Below are positions 38,501 to 50,500 of a DNA stretch of 64,000 nucleotides, piece after piece; position 1 is the first letter of the stretch; each line of letters opens with the position of its first letter. The stretch comes from Corbicula japonica (taxonomy: Eukaryota > Mollusca > Bivalvia > Venerida > Cyrenidae). The position numbers were made by a program, and so were the translations under genes. The notes beneath the pieces were generated by a model. It did no database searches and was not told the origin of the DNA. It saw only the letters and a list, made by a program, of their open reading frames with translations. The stretch is from assembly GCA_038501625.1 (NCBI GenBank), contig JAZAYU010000034.1, forward strand, positions 5,492,467 to 5,556,466, in the 5' to 3' direction.

Positions 38501-41500
38501 CAATAAACAATTTTCCTATCTTATCTGTCTGTTGTTGAGAAAGGTCATTGACTTAAGAAAGATAATCTGACCCACTAATTGACTCAAGGGATTAGATTAT
38601 GCCACTGGTGCACTGGTCACACAAGATTTAACCGTTTCCTCCATAGTCACACCTTTATTGCAATGGCAAACAATGTAGATCCAGATCATACAGCACATCT
38701 GGATCTACACTGGTCGCACATGCATAAAAATGGGTACATATGATAAAGAGTTAAAAGCAAACTGTTGTTTTTTCTGCGTACAGTCAGCAAAGCCATCTTG
38801 AAGTGACAGTCTCCAAATGCACATGAATCAGACCATGTGTTGTGAATGCTTAACCCTTTATTCCATATGTACAAGTTTTATCATAATATGTGCAATGAGT
38901 GTACAACCAGATAAGCCAGAATGTCCTGTAGGTCTGATCTGGACCTACATTGGCCGCCTCTGATCAATGACTGGCATCGCCTATACTCAAGAATTTCCCT
39001 AAATTCAGTCAGAAATGAATCAAATGCGGAGATGCAGCTTCATTTTCTCTTAGCAGACCACATGTAATCAGACATGGTGGGAATCACAGATGTGACTAAC
39101 ATAATGTCAACAAATATGACCATGTTACAGGTATAATCATTCTTTACTGATATAAACAATGTAACTTGAAGGAAGTAAATAGTCGTGATTTTTTTAAATT
39201 TCCTAATTAGGAAACTAAATGTTCCCTTTCCAAATTTATGGGACATGATCATGATAAAATGTATCTCATACTGAAACAAATTCAGGCAAACTCAGTGACA
39301 AATTGAGTAACGGTTAACCACAATGACATAATGTGATTAATTCACATCTCATCTCTTTTAACATTTCAATACCAAGTATGACATAATAACTTCCCGGTAT
39401 GTCCGTCAAGTCTAGGTGTAAAACACACTACTCCATGGGATTATGGCCGTTATCTATGAAGAGTGAAGAGCGTAGATCCAGGTTAGCCAGAACATCAATG
39501 CCATCTGATCAAGATCTACTCTGTTTGCATTTGATTCATTAGGTTTTTTTTTACCAAGAAGCAAACAGTGTACCTGATTGGGTGGAACACTGTATTGGCT
39601 GATCTGGATCTACACTGTTCACAGAGTCATGCTATAAAACCCATATATACTGAGTAAAGGGATATGTCATTCACCTTCCTGATTTTAAATATCTATAGTT
39701 TAGCTCTTTTACATGATCATACATCAGCGCCACCCATGACTTAAGTTACAGCACTGAGTTAATTGACAGCACTGAGTTAATTGATTCTTACCAATAATTC
39801 AATAATCAACTGACAGATACCCAATGAATTTTCCCAGTGTCAGTGACAATGAATTGAGTTTTAACCTGCTGCATCATATAATAGTAAAGTGTTCTTACTT
39901 TCTCGGGGTCACCCTTGGTGCATCTCTTCAAACACAAGGACTGAACGTAAGCAAAGAAACTCATCACACAGGCAGAGGTCATATTGCAACAAACCCTTTC
40001 CTCCATATATACGCCTAAATGGCATGGGAAAACAGTGTAGATCAAATTGGCTGGCACATCTGTTCCGTCTGATAAGAATCTTCACTGTTCACTTTTTGAT
40101 TTATTAGGTTAACTTTTACCGAAAAGGAAACGGTGCAGATTCTGATCAGATGGCACGATGTTCTACACTGGTTGCACATAGAGTAGATTTCGTAAATATA
40201 TAGGGTAAAGGGTTTAGCTTGACTTTAGTTTCAGTTTTCAGTTGCTCTGGATTCTAACAAGCCTTATTTAACCCTTTCCTCCATAGACACACCTTTATTG
40301 CACGGGTGAACAGTGTAGATCCAGATCAGCCAGCACATATGTGCCGTCTGATCAGGATCTGCACTGTTCGCTTTTTGATTCGTTAGGTTATTTCTGACCA
40401 AAATGCGACCAGTGCAGGTCCTGATCAGATGGCTGATCTGCATCTACACTGGTCGCACATGCGTAAAAATGTGCATCTATGGAGGAAAGGGATAATAAAA
40501 GTTTGCCAACATTGCTATTTCTCTCATAACATGTCTGTCTTATTTCATTGCATGACTACAGCCTTCCTTTAATACATCTTTTTTCTATATTTTCTTCCAA
40601 ACCTGATGATAAGTATTGATCTAATACCCCATGAAACTGGTTTGTTTTAGATATGCTAATAAGTCCCGAATAAAGACCCAGCATCTCGCACCACTTTCTG
40701 GACAGGGAATGACGACATAGATTGCAGTTTCTAAATACAAACGTGACATTCTTGATGTCGGTAAATAAAAATACAGTGTGAGAGACATTAATACAGTGTT
40801 CTTAAAGCATGTAGAGGATCAGTTATTACCATAATCTACTGATAAGAAATTTATATCAATCATAAATAATAATTATCACAAAATGCTACAGCACATAACA
40901 AATACACGAAAACTTTTATATGTTTACACTTTGCTGTACTACTAGTCATTTGTAATCTTGCCGACCCCAACTCACACAAGTATACACCCCTACAAGACCA
41001 AGTACTCGAGGGTCTTCGGATTGTCATGCACAACCAAATTTGTCCACAGATATTCTGGGCTTGCTGACAACAACAAAAAATTGAAACATCAGAACTTTTG
41101 TTTTCTCTTTGTTCTTCAGTATGACATGGAATAGGATTGTTCCATGGATATAGCTTATGTCAAATGTACAACCTTAATAGATCCACTTCAACCTATCTGA
41201 CCTGGGTGTACACTGGTTGTTTCTTCCTCGGACAGAAACAATGTAATAAATCTAAAAGCCATGCGTGTTGATTTGTATCATAATGCACAGATGTAAAGTC
41301 TGGTCAGAATCTACAATGGCCGCATATAGGATAAATAGAGTAAAGGGATATACATGGTTAAAATAGATTCCGCCATTCCCTGGGCATGTGAAGTTTGGGG
41401 GAGTTAGATCACATATGGCTAGTGCATTATTAACATAAATGTATATTGTACAAACAACATTTTTCAATATATCATTCAACCATCAACATATAGCATTAAA

Positions 41501-44500
41501 TTACCATACACAGCCAGACTATCATCATTGACATCTCAATGCAAGGTTAAGATTATTATTATACATAGAACAGTTTTTCAATATTATCAATCACATAGTA
41601 ATTGGCATACAATGTTATCTATCATAACACATGATATTGACAATTTGATGAGCAGGAGCAGTGCTACATTCAGGACCCAAGATCATAAAACTAAGATTTG
41701 AGATCAGTCTCAAATCTCAGCGATCTGATTGGCTGAAATGGCGACTAGTTGCCATTTCAGCCAATCAGATGCTTGAGATTTGAGACTGATCTCCAGATTT
41801 AGTTTTATGATCTTGGGACCAGGACTGTTGAATCATGCAGCCAGCTAATTCATTAATCCTTTAATCCATATAAATGCTGTTAATACATGTGCGACCAGTA
41901 TAGATCAAGATCAGCAAGCACATCGATGTCATCAGATTTCGATCAACACTGGTTGCATCTTGGCCAGAAATGACCTAATGAATCCAAGAGAAAAGTGTAG
42001 ATCCCAATCAGCCGGCATAGATGTTCTGGCTGATCAGGAAATACACTGTACACCCTCGCAATAAAGGTATATCTATGGAGTAAAGGGTTAAACTCTTGGA
42101 AAACACAATTATCTTTATTGTTTGATATAAACAATAGCCAAATTTCTGAATGAGATAGCAAAACATGAACAAATAAAATGATTCGCACCTATCCCATGAG
42201 CAGCAGGTGACATATGATAACATTCCGAACTTGTTTTAATTTGTTTAGGACTAAATAATTTTAATTTTGAGGGTAAACATACTAGATACAAGACGGGTAT
42301 ATTTTGATGAGTGTACACTTAAGTTTATTCCAAAGCTAGGAAATCATGGTTATTAAAGAGGTTTATTTTTACCTCTATTACACTGGAATAAACCTACAAC
42401 AATGTACACTAATTTGGAATAAACAAACTTTGTCCATGTTGTGGACGAGCACGAGCGATATAAGAATTGAGGTCAACTGAAGCTGGTGCATACATTCCAT
42501 TAATTTAAATGACAAGCTAATTCACACTTACAGTGATAAAATAAACCTGCAAACATAAACAATTCAATGCACTATAAGAAAGTGTATTTATACCTTTATC
42601 TATTCTAGTAACCTTAATTTACAAGTGAAATATATAGTGTACAATCATAATCAATCCAATATCCTGCATTAGTATAATCAATATTGCTAAACCCAGGGAA
42701 TAACTTAATAAGATCATATAAATAGAAATATAATACTGTTAAAAGTCGAACAATCACACTATACACTTTGTCAAAGATTGCCCTATGCTCTTGTTTAATG
42801 AACCCGAAACTTTCCAACTTGCAGGTAAAAACAGTCAAACTTGGCAATACAGTAATTAGGAACTGTTAAATTACAGCAATCAGTATAGTCCATGAAGGGT
42901 AGAAATTCATGATATTTAACTATTTATTTAAGACAAACCTCTTATGACCATTTACCTTGTGATGTATTCACTATTTGATCTTTGCCTAAGAGGAGTAAAA
43001 GGGCCCTAAAAATGTTTTCTTCCATTATTTATTTAAATAATGCCTTATAACTTGTGTAGTAAAATGATAACAAATGTTTCCAAGTATAATGCTAACTAGG
43101 TATACATACCGTGGTGAGAGAGCAAGAGGCTCAAGGTGAGGTTTTGGGTGTGATCCTGGTGGGGCAGAGTGTTTTCGTAGCTGTTGGAGTGCAGCCTGGT
43201 TAGCCATGTCCTGCCGCTGCTTACGGAGTCGCCTCTCAACCAGAAGGTAGTATGTAGCAGTCACATGATTGTACATGTCTGCCTCCAGGGCTCTACAAAT
43301 AAAAGGCAACACTATTAATGATTGTATGTTTGTATCCATAGCTCTACTGTAAAAGCCAACAACAAAAATGATTTGTCAGACTTGACAAGACCATCACAAA
43401 ACAATCACACTCCATTTGATTCTAAGCCAAAAGACTGTATCTGGTAGACAATGCATTTTTTCTTTGGTTTTGCTGCCTATCGAAATAATTTAGTTGCAAA
43501 CAACAAAACTATAAATTACTTGAATTTTGTTCGAAATCATTTTTTTCGTTTTCTTTTTTTTTTTATTTTGAGGATTCTGGACAAGTGCATTAATACATGG
43601 GACCATTGGCTAGGGAGACAGCAAACCATCTTATATGCACATCTAAACTGTCATAAAGAACTCAACTTCTGCAACAGGACTAAGATACTGTGGTATCATT
43701 GAATTTTACACTTATAACATAAATGACATTTTTGCACCTGTAGGCTTTAAAACACCGCTTGTAATGTTGTGACAAGACTAGACTATCCAAAAGTTAGATT
43801 TCAGTAGGGTTTTACTTCCTGCGCTTTCTGAGGTAGTATGGGAGAAATACACAAAAATTTACTGACGAGAAATTTTATGATTCTACAGTTACGGTAATGT
43901 CAGTTTGTTAATAAGTCAGTTTTAGAAGGTTGTAGATGTGTGCCTAACCAGAAACAAATTACAATGCTTTTATATTAATTGACTTACTATCTTTCAATGC
44001 AAGTCAATAAATTAATTGTTCATAGGAGTGTTACACAGAAATTTATGAAAAGAATCCATTTACTGGAATGGGTACAGTGCAGAGCCTGATCAGACTGCCA
44101 TCATGTGCTGGCTGATCTTTGTCTACACAAGTGCCAGATGTACCAAATGTTGTCCTTAGCACTTATCCCATAAAAACACATTGATGGCTTGGGAGAACAG
44201 TGCAGATAACTTGTCATATCCTGTAAGCTTCTTGATTTATTTGGTAATTTCTGACACAATTGAATAAAAAGCATATGTATATAACAAGAAAAGAGTTTAA
44301 GGGTTAACAATAACATCTGTGATATTGTTTGACAGAAAACCTGCTGAAAAATCAGACAAATTTGACAGTAATGTGCTTCCTGATAACTCTGATATCCTAA
44401 CAGACAGCAATTCTATATAATTTCTAAAAGCTTTTATGCCTGTAAAATACAAATTTATGTATTATTGATTATTATACAAAATCAGCTGTCATCCCTGACC

Positions 44501-47500
44501 ACAACAAGCTATTAGGTATTCAGGTATAATTTACAGCCAGCTTACAGGAGCTTAGGTCCAAATGAAAGCACTTTACAAATTGATCCTGCTCTAACAGTGT
44601 ATTGGGTCAAATCCATGAAATATTGTTATTATGGACTAAGAGCATTGTGACATTAGTAGCAATATTGCAGAGCCCACTAATGGGGCATATACATTACATA
44701 GGAAATCATAACTCTTTAATTGCTGAACTAGTATCTTGGACTCACCTTTCCATCTGCTCATTTTTCATAAAGGTGTTTTACAGATATCTATTAAATGAGG
44801 AATTTATAAAATGAAAATCAGTGCCCAAGGTTATAAAACTGAGCATGGAAACCAGTCTCAAATCTCAAGCATCTCATTGGCTGAAATGGCGACCAGTTGC
44901 CATTTCAGCCAATCAGATGCTTGAGATTTGAGACTGGTTTCCAATCTCAGCTTTATAACCTTCAGTCCAGACTGTGTATACCCTGATCAGTATTCTGTGA
45001 TGCAATGGCTGATCAGGGTCTACACTACTCATAAATGTAAAAAATGTTTACCTTGTGACTTAACCTTTTACACCCTTATAATATTATATGTTTTACCATG
45101 TATGTGAACAGAGTAGATCCAGATCAACTGGCACATCTGTGCCATCTGATCTGGGTCTGCACTGGTCAAATCCTGGTCAGAAATTACCCAATGAATCTAA
45201 AACAGAACAGTGCAGAACTGATCAAATGGCAAAGCCGATCTGGATCTACAACGGTCAAATCCTGGTCAGAAAATTATAATAACCTTATGAATCTAAATGG
45301 AACAGTGTAGAACCTGATCAGATGAATTAGCTGATCTGGATCTACACTGTAACCCACACAACAAAGGTGTTTCTGTAGAGTAAAGGGTTAAAAGGTTAAT
45401 CAATATGTCTCCATTACATGTCTTGTGAAAAGAACCACAGCATGCTGTCTGTAGTATTGACCCAGCATGCTCATTAGCAGTAACTGCTGTTCACAATTCA
45501 CACATTCTGATACTTCTAAATACATGTAGATCTACAGGCAGGCATCTTTTGTTTGTTTTATATATTTTATCAACCTGCAGTCAAATAATCTCATGGTTCC
45601 TGTCTTTTGTACAGCACATCATAAAAACTCTCTTCAGGTCAGAGACTACTAAATCATTTCCCACAGACTTAAATTGTACCGTCTAGCCCATTTGTGGATT
45701 TGTTTCAACGAGTACTCTATGTCTGCAAAGAGCAATCCAAGATACATTTTGTGTCAGCAGTCAATCCAAGTCTTCACACCTTGCAGCCACTTCATCAAGT
45801 CACCCCACACTTTAAGATTTTAAGTGTCAGTTTCTAACTTTGTCCATTATTTTAACCCTTTCCTCCATATATACGCATTTTTATGCATGTGCGACCAGTG
45901 TAGACCCAGATCAGCCTGCACATCCATGCCATCTGATCAGAATCTGCACTGGTCTCATTTTGGTCAGAAATAACCTAAAGAATCATAAAGCGAACAGTTT
46001 AGATCCTGATCAGATGGCACTGGATCTACACTGTTTCCCCATGCAATAAAGGTGTATCTTTGGAGGAAAGGGTTATGTAAAATTTTTAAAAAGTTTATAT
46101 TATCTACTTATCAGAAAAGGACTGGTATAGAAATAGTACTCTGTTTCATCTCTAGCAAAAACAATTAGCAAACAACAGTCCTGCTTTCACCATTGCCTCT
46201 GACCTAAGGGAGAACTTGTTTTTGAGGCATATAGTGAATGATTATCTTCCTAATACTTTATAGAAAACAAAACAGCACTCAGAGATCGAACTAAAAACCT
46301 TGTGCTCTACATACTGACTGAGCCAGGGCCCAATGTTATAAAACTTAGATTTGATATCAGTCTCAAATCTCAAGGATCTGATTGGCTGAAATGGCGACTG
46401 GTATCCGGATTTAGTTTTATGATCTTGGGCAAAGGACTATGATTTTCCCTGTGTTGTGATTTTTTGTACCTCAGCATTTTGGTGTTATTTGTTTTACTTA
46501 AGAAATTGAATTTCTAAGAAATTCAGGAAGACTTATTACACAATTAAAACAACAGTCATTTGAAATATAGATCACTGCCGAAAACACATCAAGACTGGAA
46601 GAGTAACTTGCAATTTCAATTTTACCAGAACAAACATGATTTATGACCAGTAAATCACTCACATGTGCCAAACTGGGAATTCAATAATGCCTTAATGCAA
46701 ATTTCTTTAGAGTAACAACCACTTTGTCACATATATTTCATGAAAGGGGTACATAAACGTTCAAAAATGTCCTAAAAGTATTTTAATTTTTCTAATAGCC
46801 TTTTCAACACAGAAAGTGTGCTATTTAAAATCTATAAAGGTTGTTTTCTTTGAAAGATAAGAAATGAAGATAGACTCAATAACCAAAATGTAAAATCAAG
46901 TATGTCAAATGTGTTTTGAAATTCAAAAATGTTGCTAAACATATTTTCTGCTTCTTTACAAAATGGGCTGTTCGAACCCCTTTTTTGGGCAGAAATATTT
47001 TATTTTTTTATGGAGGATTTTGGGCCCAGGAAGTTGGAAATTTTCATGAAACAACCCTAAGGCTGCTCCAAACAAAAGCACTTTCTAGAAATCATGCATC
47101 AACCCTGAATATCTCCCCTTCTCTTCATGTAACGTTCCAAAATGTAACGTTCCAAAATAGGTAATACAATATAAGCCTAGTCATATTATTTTTCATTATA
47201 ACTAGTGTAGTCCCAATTTTTTTCTAGACAAAAGTCTGCTGATCATGGTCAAAACTGGCAACAAGTCATATCCATTTAATGCCAGCCAGCAAACACAGGA
47301 TCAATAAAAGAGCCAAAGAAAAATACAACAACCTTATGTGTCTCAGCATTACAACCGAATGTTGTTTTAAGAAATATCAAAGGGGAAAGGACATTTTGCC
47401 AAGTTTATACTTTCTTTTTACATTAAATATCATTTTGTTTACCCATAGCCCTTTCGTCCATAGACACACCTTTATTGTGTGGGTGAACAGTGTAGATCCA

Positions 47501-50500
47501 GATCAGCTGGCACATCCATGCCATCTGATCAGGATCTGCACTGTTCGCTTTTTGATTTATCAGGCTATTTCTGACCAATAAGTAAACAGTGCAGATCCTG
47601 ATCAAGCGTCACAGATTTGCCAGCTGATCTGGATCTACACTGTTCGCACAAGTGTAAAAAGGAGTATATATGGAGATAAGGGTTAAAGTGCTAATAATGA
47701 CATCGGTCACATGTTTGATCACGGTAAACTTGATTAGCTGACTCATCCCAACAGCCTGTATTCTATTCAGTAAAAATTGAATCTGTAAAACAAACCTGTG
47801 CATAATGAATGGACTTGTAAGAATGAAACAAAGATGAGCCCATTATAATATCTGTGCAGATCCAGATTCTGTGACGGTTGAGGCTGTGACTTTAATTGTT
47901 AGAACTTCTACACCGCTGATTCTAGTGATTATCAATTCTAGAAAATGAAGCTGATCTCCAGCACTAATAACAACCATTGATTTTAAATCTGTCTAAATAA
48001 GCTTTCATCAGTATCTATAATTTACATAGATCTCTTTTTCTCCATTATGCTGCATTTTAAGTAGTTTTTTTGCATAAATGGTCAAGTACTTTAACAACAC
48101 TCAATGCCACTTCTCTGATGATTACATCTGCAGCATAAGTCGATCAAAGTCTGTCAACCTTTTAATGAAAGGCTTAGTTTTGTTCAGTCTCTTACTTTTG
48201 TTAATTAGGTGATTTTAGGTTGTTGTTGTTGTTTTTTTTATATATGGTAATGACAGTGAAGATGTTAACAAATTAAAATAATGAAATTGTGTTATGCTAC
48301 AGACGAGAAAATAAAAATAAAAAGTTTTGTCACATGATATAATGGAGATTTACATCCAAATCTGAATACTAATCAGTTATAATATGCCAAACATCTGGGT
48401 ATATTAACCCTTTCCTGTACAGATACACCTTTATTGCTAGGGCGAACAGTTTAGATCCAGATCAGCCGGCACATCCGTGCCGTCTGATCAGGATCTAAAC
48501 TGTTCGCTTTTTGATTCATTAGGTTATTTCTGACCAAAATGCGACCAGTGCAGATCCTGATCAGACGGCACGGATGTGCCGGCTGATCTGGATCTACACT
48601 GGTCGCACATGCGTAAAAATGTGTATATATCCAGAAAAGGGTTAACCCTTAACATCCTGACTTAATGCATCTCACATTCTTCCAATATAACCCAGTTCAT
48701 TCAATGGTCATTTATTGTTCTTGTTCAGGCTGGGTGGATGCTTTGACTGATCTGGGTCTACTTTAATCTCAGATGTGAAATAAGAACCAATTTAACCAAG
48801 CAATAACTTACTGTAAAATTTCTTCTTTCGATGCAATACAACCCTCCACCATTTTGTCAACAACACTGGTATGGTCCTCCTCAGAGACCTGCTCCCGCGA
48901 TACGAGTGGCATGTGATAATGAGGAACATTGTCACCGTCTAAATTTAACCATTCATGGTTCTCTATCTGCTCCAAAGTAGCACGATTTCCTGGTTCCCGT
49001 CTCAACATCAGAGAAATCAAACTGCAAGAAAAGATCCGGTATACAACTTCGAACACACTTTTGTAAGTTCATGATGTGTTATTATTATTTAGGTATTTCA
49101 ACAAACCCTTTAATATAAAAATGCCCAGTCTTTGTTTTTTAGAATAAGTGTACAATGGGTTCCATTTGACCCTGGAGATGACCCTTTGACTCTTGTAACT
49201 TTCAAAAAGCCTCATTTTGACCCCTAAGATTTTAACTGAAGGGTCATTTTTTCTTCAGTTAGGGGTATTTTGACCATTAATTGGCAGAATTCCCTAAAAG
49301 ATATTAAAACGACCCTTAAGATTTAATAGCTAGTATAAACCTTGGTGTATATTTATTATTTGTCTCCTGATAACAACCAAGTCACATTTGTGAGCAGTGT
49401 AGACCTAGATGAGCATGCACAAGGGTCTACACTGAGAAATCTTCTCAAACTGACTGTTGAAGGGGCCCATTTTGAAGACAAACCTGTCCAGTACTTGAAG
49501 ATTAACTATTTATCACTACCTATCTAGGAAACCTATGAAATTGTTTTCCAAATGAACATTAATTTTGTTCTGTCATGCTAAGATCCCATACTAAGCACAC
49601 CTGGCATATACATATCTGACAGCTTTTACACTGGTCTTGACATGAAATAATAGAAAAAGCTAGCTATTAAATTGCATTTTAAATTAGCTTGATAAATATT
49701 AAATGAGTGCTACAACTATTTCTTTGACATTATTTGTCTTAGAACTAAAATCTATACTTGAAGCAGCAATTACTGTGATGAGTTCCTGGTATGACTCACT
49801 GAAAGAACTACTGTAACAGTAAGTTAACTACAATTGTAAAAACTCTTCAAAGATTAAGTGTTGTACACATGCAACTGTTTAGCAACATGATCTAAGAAAA
49901 AACACTGAAAGTAAATGTAATAACAAACTGAAGCACATCTAACAAATTATGAGCTGAATTTGTATTTCACAAGTTTAAAGCCTGTCTTAAGGGTCTACTG
50001 TAACCCTGGTTAATTCGGTGAGATTATATCAAAGCAGACAAGCTGGAAAAGCAAAAAATTCACTGGCAGGTTAAAAACCAACACTAATTAGCAGTGATAT
50101 CAAACGATGAAGATTCCTGCATTTTGATGCAAGCAAATTTGAATTTTTCCACTTTTGACCCCACTTGATTCTAAGCTTGGGGTCATTTTGATGCAGAAGA
50201 ATTAACGAAAAGTAGTTTAAAATTGCAAGAATAAAAAAAAGATTTTGGTCCAGGGGTTTTCCTAGCCATTTTGGGAAAAGGACCCTGGCCAGAATTGGGA
50301 AAATTTTAGCGCGTGAAACGTCTCATTTTGGGAAATTTAATAGACAAAAATACAAGTTTTGTGAATTTTAGAAATCATTGTTTTTATGCGTTTTCCCCTT
50401 TTTTAAAACTTACAAGGAAGGATCAGTATACCTTTTATCCACTCAGGGTGGTTTAGTGTTTAAAACCTACATACAGGCTTTTTTTTTCAGAAAAAAAAAT

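Larger units (their letters stand above)
27742..43109 (-). other. SNRK intron 4
   Basis: 15368 bp, the largest intron. It contains a diverged TGACCTTGACC region (27880-28430), about fifteen TTAA-MITEs, five foldbacks, the nested 1451-bp TA element, and the 303-bp higher-order array at 31697-33040. Gene-like features are absent. The intervals 29240-29735, 33045-33690, 34055-34930, 35185-36240, 36615-37055, 37705-38620, 40500-41190 and 42430-43100 show nothing I can name. A small missed exon is possible if its length is a multiple of 3. Confidence 0.8.
43293..48811 (-). other. SNRK intron 3
   Basis: 5519 bp, GT-AG. Contains TTAA-MITEs near 44052, 44158, 44968, 45060, 45852, 47445 and 48404, foldbacks at 44822 and 46326, and a tRNA-like SINE head at 46274. 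The intervals 43300-44050, 45400-45850, 46440-47440 and 47690-48400 show nothing recognisable. Confidence 0.85.

Noticed and set aside
47279..47605. Recurring peptide NSVDPDQ(P/L)AH.CHLIRIC in many short frames
   Set aside because: This is the TTAA MITE module translated. It recurs in every copy and in several frames, so it is not a conserved protein motif.
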